A stretch of DNA of 10,169 bases from positions 1 through 10,169 of the forward strand of contig DATGHD010000348.1 in assembly GCA_035308145.1 (NCBI GenBank), given 5' to 3'. Positions 7,320 to 10,169 of the stretch are shown piece after piece. This DNA is from Roseiarcus sp035308145 (GTDB taxonomy: Bacteria > Pseudomonadota > Alphaproteobacteria > Rhizobiales > Beijerinckiaceae). A model generated the notes under the pieces. The model did no database searches. It saw nothing but the letters and a program-made list of their open reading frames with translations, and was not told the DNA's origin. Numbering within the stretch: position 1 is the stretch's first letter; every line of letters begins with the position of its first letter. The translations under genes were made by a program, and so were the position numbers.

Positions 7320-8531
7320 ATGATTTCACGACGCACCATGCTCAAGGCAAGCGCCGCAACCGCGGCAGCGCTGACGGCTCGTCCTTGGCCCGCTTTCGCC
7401 GACAACGCGACCGGCGTGACTGATACCGAGATTAAGATCGGCCAGACCATGCCCTATAGCGGCCCGGCCTCGGCTTATGGCGTCATTGGCCGCGTTGATG
7501 CTGCCTATTTCAAAATGATCAACGATCAAGGCGGGATAAATGGACGCAAGATCAACTTGATCAGCCTCGACGACGGCTATAGCCCGCCAAAGGCGGTCGA
7601 GCAGATTCGCAAGCTCGTGGAGCAGGAACAAGTCGCGTTTATTTTCAACAGCCTCGGCACGCCGTCAAATTCCGCGATCAGGGACTATCTCAACGAAAAC
7701 AAAGTGCCGCAGCTTTTCGTCGCCACCGGCGCGAGCAAATTCGGCGACCCTGAGCACTATCCTTGGACCATGGGCTGGCAGCCCAACTACCGCACCGAGG
7801 CGGCGATCTTCGCCAAGCATATCTTGGCGAACAAGCCCGCCGCGAAGATTGGCATTCTCTATCAGAATGATGACTTTGGAAAAGATTATCTCAACGGCCT
7901 GAAAGAAACGCTCGGCGACAAGAACGCCGGCATGGTCGTGAAAGAAGTCTCTTACGAGGTCTCCGAGCCGACGGTCGATTCACAAGTCATTACGTTGCAG
8001 GGATCGGGCGCCGACACTTTCGTCATAGCCGCGACTCCTAAATTCGCGGCGCAGGCCTTCCGCAAAGCCTATGACGTCGGCTGGAAGCCGGTCGAATATG
8101 TGACCAACGTCTCCCTCTCGGTCGGCGCGGTGTTGAAGCCGGCGGGTCTCGAGAAATGCGTCGGCGCCATGACCGGCGACTACGGCAAAGAGGCGACGGA
8201 CCCCAAGTGGAAGGACGACCCCGGCATGAACACGTGGCGCGACTTCATGGCTAAATATATGCCCGGCGCCGACACGACCGACGCCAACGCGGTCTATGCG
8301 TACGGGGTTTCGGCGACGCTTGTTCAGGTTCTCAAGCAATGCGGCGCCGACTTGTCGCGCGAGCGAATCATGAAAGAAGCGGCCAACCTCAAGGATTTGG
8401 AGCTGCCAACCACGCTTCCCGGCATCAAGATCAACACGTCGCCGACGAACTTCTATCCGATCCGCTCCATGCAGTTGGCGCGGTTCGACGGCACGACCTG
8501 GGAATTGTTCGGCGACGTCCTGACCGGATGA
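7320..8531 (+). CDS. Periplasmic binding protein of a branched-chain-amino-acid-type ABC importer, Tat-exported
   Basis: This is a 403-residue type I solute-binding protein (Peripla_BP_6, LivK-like fold). It begins with a twin-arginine signal, SRRTMLK at residues 3-9, a hydrophobic Ala/Leu stretch and a likely cut after Ala27 (AFA/DN). The mature part opens with TDTEIKIGQTMPYSGPAS, the usual first strand and ligand loop of this family. Later marks are GGINGRKI, the SLGTPSN loop and the NDDFGKDY segment. Two cysteines, 280 and 341, could form a disulfide. Tat export implies folding before translocation. It is the last gene of the cluster. Its dehydrogenase neighbours and resemblance to organic-acid-binding members suggest a fatty, dicarboxylic or aromatic acid ligand, but amino acids cannot be excluded from sequence alone. 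Confidence 0.9.
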   Translation: MISRRTMLKASAATAAALTARPWPAFADNATGVTDTEIKIGQTMPYSGPASAYGVIGRVDAAYFKMINDQGGINGRKINLISLDDGYSPPKAVEQIRKLVEQEQVAFIFNSLGTPSNSAIRDYLNENKVPQLFVATGASKFGDPEHYPWTMGWQPNYRTEAAIFAKHILANKPAAKIGILYQNDDFGKDYLNGLKETLGDKNAGMVVKEVSYEVSEPTVDSQVITLQGSGADTFVIAATPKFAAQAFRKAYDVGWKPVEYVTNVSLSVGAVLKPAGLEKCVGAMTGDYGKEATDPKWKDDPGMNTWRDFMAKYMPGADTTDANAVYAYGVSATLVQVLKQCGADLSRERIMKEAANLKDLELPTTLPGIKINTSPTNFYPIRSMQLARFDGTTWELFGDVLTG

Positions 8532-8543
8532 TTCCAAACCCCT

Positions 8544-8571
8544 GCGCGGGCGGCGCTTACGCCGTCCGCGC
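8544..8571. terminator. Long GC-rich hairpin after the operon, between convergent genes
   Basis: The arms 8544-8555 and 8560-8571 pair over 12 bp with a single G-U wobble, around a CTTA loop. It starts 12 nt after the binding-protein stop and ends 23 nt before the hemC stop on the other strand. It lacks a T run on either side, so it may act as a Rho-assisted or 3'-end-protecting hairpin, possibly for both operons. Confidence 0.5.
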
Positions 8572-8594
8572 CTTGCCGACTCCGCGGCGGCGCT

Positions 8595-9500
8595 CTAGCT
8601 CAGTAGCCCCGGCGGCAGCCGGGCGAGCAAGTCTCGCCCGGCTCGTTCGCCGAGGCTTTGCGCGCCGCTGACGCCGCCAGACATCGCGACTTCGTAGGCT
8701 TCCGATCCATCCGGGCGCAGCGCCATCCCGCGAAAATCGATCTTTCCCTCCGCGATGCGCGCGTGGCCGGCGATCGGCGTGCGGCAGGAGCCTTCGAGAG
8801 CGGCGAGAAAGGCGCGCTCGGCCGCGAGGGCCGCGCCCGTATCCGCGTCGACGATCGGCGTCAGCGCGCGAGCCGTCTCGGCGTCGCCCGCCCGCGCCGT
8901 CACGGCGATTGCGCCTTGCCCAACCGCCGGAAGGAAATCGTCTACGCTCAGAATCGCCGTCGCGCGGTGAGCGAGCCCCAGCCTTTTCAAACCGGCGAGC
9001 GCGAGGAGGGTGGCGTCGACCTCGCCGCTCTCGGTCTTGCGCAGGCGCGTCTCGACATTGCCGCGCAACAGAACCGCTTTGAGGTCCGGGCGGAGGCGGA
9101 GAACCTGCGCCTGGCGGCGCGGCGACGCCGTGCCGAACGTGGCGCCCTTTGGCAATTCGGCGATGCTATTGGCCCGCGCCGATATGAAGGCGTCGCGAAC
9201 ATCCTCGCGCGGCAGGTAACCGGCGATGATGACGCCCTCGGCTAGAAACGTCGGCACGTCTTTCGACGAATGAACGGCGGCGTCGATTTCGCCCTTGAGC
9301 AGCGCGGCGTCGATTTCCTTGGTGAAAAGTCCTTTGCCGCCGGCGTCGGCGAGCGAGCGATCCTGGATCGCATCGCCGGAGGTGCGAATAACGACGACCT
9401 CGAAGCGCGCTTCGTCGCGCCCATGCGCCCTCGCCAATATGCGCCTGACCTCATTGGCCTGGGCAAGCGCAAGGGGCGACCCGCGGGTTCCGATCCTCAT
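8595..9500 (-). CDS. hemC: Hydroxymethylbilane synthase (porphobilinogen deaminase)
   Basis: HemC joins four porphobilinogen molecules into hydroxymethylbilane in the cytoplasm, an essential step towards haem, sirohaem, cobalamin and chlorophylls. The 301-residue protein begins MRIGTRGSPLALAQA, the family signature. It carries the catalytic Asp81 in HSSKDVP, the substrate-binding ASPRRQAQ (125-132) and LLRGNVETRL segments, and Cys239 in EGSCRTP, which holds the dipyrromethane cofactor. The three-domain layout is complete. The start is firm: reading upstream, an in-frame TAA lies three codons before the ATG (9507-9509). No clear ribosome binding site is visible. It converges on the transport operon, and no hemD follows it in the window, so here it seems to be a single-gene unit. 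The identification is secure. Confidence 0.97.
   Translation of the reverse strand: MRIGTRGSPLALAQANEVRRILARAHGRDEARFEVVVIRTSGDAIQDRSLADAGGKGLFTKEIDAALLKGEIDAAVHSSKDVPTFLAEGVIIAGYLPREDVRDAFISARANSIAELPKGATFGTASPRRQAQVLRLRPDLKAVLLRGNVETRLRKTESGEVDATLLALAGLKRLGLAHRATAILSVDDFLPAVGQGAIAVTARAGDAETARALTPIVDADTGAALAAERAFLAALEGSCRTPIAGHARIAEGKIDFRGMALRPDGSEAYEVAMSGGVSGAQSLGERAGRDLLARLPPGLLS
8617..8643. other. Perfect inverted repeat inside the 3' end of hemC
   Basis: GCCGGGCGAG (8618-8627) and CTCGCCCGGC (8633-8642) form a perfect 10-bp stem around a 5-nt loop; 8617 and 8643 add an A-T pair. It lies in the last codons of hemC. Together with the hairpin at 8544-8571 it could stop or stabilise converging transcripts. 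There is no T run. Confidence 0.4.
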
Positions 9501-9682
9501 GTTGATTTAGCGACCCGTCGGATTAAGTGATCTATGAGGGCAAGTCCGCGCCCTATATAGCCGCGCGTCGGTCGTCCTTCCAGCCCGCGACGCCAAAGCG
9601 ATCAAGAAAGAGCGTATGCAGAATGTTCCTTTGCCTAAGTATGGCGACGTTTTCTAACGAGCGTGTGTAACAGGCGGCGCGC

Positions 9683-9707
9683 GGAACAAAACGACGACCT
9701 CAAGGTT
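9683..9707 (+). promoter_or_regulatory. Candidate EcfG-type (general stress response) promoter
   Basis: GGAAC at 9683-9687 is followed by a 16-nt spacer and GGTT at 9704-9707. The alphaproteobacterial general-stress sigma factor EcfG recognises GGAAC, 16-17 nt, then cGTT, so only the least conserved base differs. It points towards the DUF3309 gene, with the expected transcription start some 35 nt before the GTG. No competing sigma-70 promoter is evident here. The rest of the 9501-9749 spacer shows only a weak AGGGC/GCCCT inverted repeat (9537-9554). Confidence 0.5.
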
Positions 9708-9749
9708 GATCCGTGGCGGTTTCGCGTCGAGGAATAAAGGGCCAATACA

Positions 9750-9902
9750 GTGCGCCTCCTCATACTGATTCTTCTCATCATCCTCATCGTCGGCGCGCTG
9801 CCGACCTGGCCGTACAGCACGGGCTGGGGTTACTACCCGAGCGGGGGTTTAGGGTTGGTTCTGATCGTGCTCCTGGTTTTGGTCTTCACTGGGCGGCTTT
9901 AG
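9750..9902 (+). CDS. DUF3309 family small membrane protein
   Basis: This 50-residue protein starts at a GTG with AAAGGG (9736-9741) eight bases upstream and ends at TAG. It has two hydrophobic helices, about residues 3-17 and 34-46, joined by a short aromatic loop, LPTWPYSTGWGYYPSGGLG (17-35). The GALPTWP...GWGYYPSGGLG pattern is the hallmark of DUF3309, very short membrane proteins common in alphaproteobacteria. Their function is unknown; the likely location is the inner membrane. It is divergent from hemC. The EcfG-like promoter just upstream suggests induction under general stress. Coding is supported by the family match despite the small size. Confidence 0.85.
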   Translation: MRLLILILLIILIVGALPTWPYSTGWGYYPSGGLGLVLIVLLVLVFTGRL

Positions 9903-9916
9903 TTCCTCAATCCATC

Positions 9917-10169
9917 ATGCCCGCGCGTAAGCCCGTCAAACGCTCGCCGGCCGGGGCATTCTTTGCCTGGCCGGCGGCGGCCTTGCTCGCGGGCTGGTTG
10001 GCGGCGGCCGACCAACCCGCGCTGGTGCGCGGTCACCCGGGGTCGGGCACACCGTCTGCATTCGACTACTTGGTGCTGGCGAGCCTTGCGGATTCGCCGC
10101 AACTACATGCGATGGCGGGTTACCGCCCATCCGCGAGCCGGCGCAGCGAACCGCTGCCGGCGCAGCCCC
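9917..10169 (+). CDS. Hypothetical protein, 5' part of a gene cut by the right edge
   Basis: From the ATG at 9917 the frame stays open for 84 codons to the window edge, with mostly G or C in third positions, as in the real genes nearby. The first 35 residues have a basic start (MPARKPVKR) and then an Ala/Leu/Trp-rich stretch (about 14-31), which could be a signal peptide or membrane anchor. After that the sequence is rich in Ala, Pro, Ser and Gly. I recognise no domain. It starts 14 bp after the DUF3309 stop and could be co-transcribed, but no good ribosome binding site is seen. Open frames on the opposite strand are very Arg-rich and look like shadows. In GC-rich DNA a chance open frame of this length is possible, so this call is tentative. 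Confidence 0.4.
   Translation, partial: MPARKPVKRSPAGAFFAWPAAALLAGWLAAADQPALVRGHPGSGTPSAFDYLVLASLADSPQLHAMAGYRPSASRRSEPLPAQP

Noticed and set aside
8658..9245. A 195-codon plus-strand open frame opposite hemC
   Set aside because: hemC is certain from its cofactor cysteine and substrate motifs; the opposite frame is Arg-rich and without domain features.
9606..9630. A reverse GGAAC element (GTTCC on the plus strand) as a second EcfG promoter, pointing to hemC
   Set aside because: No GTT-type -10 element stands 16-17 nt away on that strand.
9899..10130. Two overlapping minus-strand open frames at the right edge
   Set aside because: Both are very rich in Arg and Pro, typical of shadows, and the plus-strand frame fits the local codon bias better.

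Overview
The window looks like chromosomal DNA of a high-GC alphaproteobacterium, most likely a Hyphomicrobiales member near the Rhodopseudomonas, Methylocystis or Beijerinckiaceae groups. This rests on the base and codon bias, a PimC/PimD-type acyl-CoA dehydrogenase pair, a DUF3309 mini-protein and a candidate EcfG-type stress promoter. The genus is a guess.

Layout. Positions 1-638 hold the 3' part of an unrecognised gene, clearly poorer in GC (about 50% in sampled lines) than the rest and open through the left edge. Positions 639-808 are non-coding, with short repeats, a palindrome and a strong terminator-like hairpin (759-782) just before the next gene. From 809 to 8531 runs one tight plus-strand cluster of eight genes: a PaaI-like hotdog thioesterase, two acyl-CoA dehydrogenases (large and small subunit, PimC and PimD type), and a complete branched-chain-amino-acid-type (HAAT family) ABC importer in the order ATPase LivG, ATPase LivF, permease LivH, permease LivM, Tat-exported binding protein. 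Converging on it from the right is hemC (8595-9500, minus strand). After a 249-bp divergent spacer comes a 50-residue DUF3309 gene (9750-9902), and then an open frame that leaves the right edge (9917-10169).

How the genes fit. The operon appears to couple uptake of a carboxylate, plausibly a medium-chain dicarboxylic, fatty or alicyclic/aromatic acid rather than an amino acid, to alpha,beta-dehydrogenation of its CoA ester. The thioesterase would recycle CoA from stalled intermediates. No CoA ligase, hydratase, hydroxyacyl-CoA dehydrogenase or thiolase lies in the window, so the pathway must be completed elsewhere. The two dehydrogenases show complementary loss of FAD-binding motifs, which suggests one obligate heteromeric enzyme.

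I see no CRISPR array, tRNA, rRNA, transposase or integrase. Most of the window is recognisable core or catabolic machinery. The less ordinary points are the dehydrogenase pair, the leader hairpin, the GC-poor left gene and the predicted stress promoter before the DUF3309 gene.
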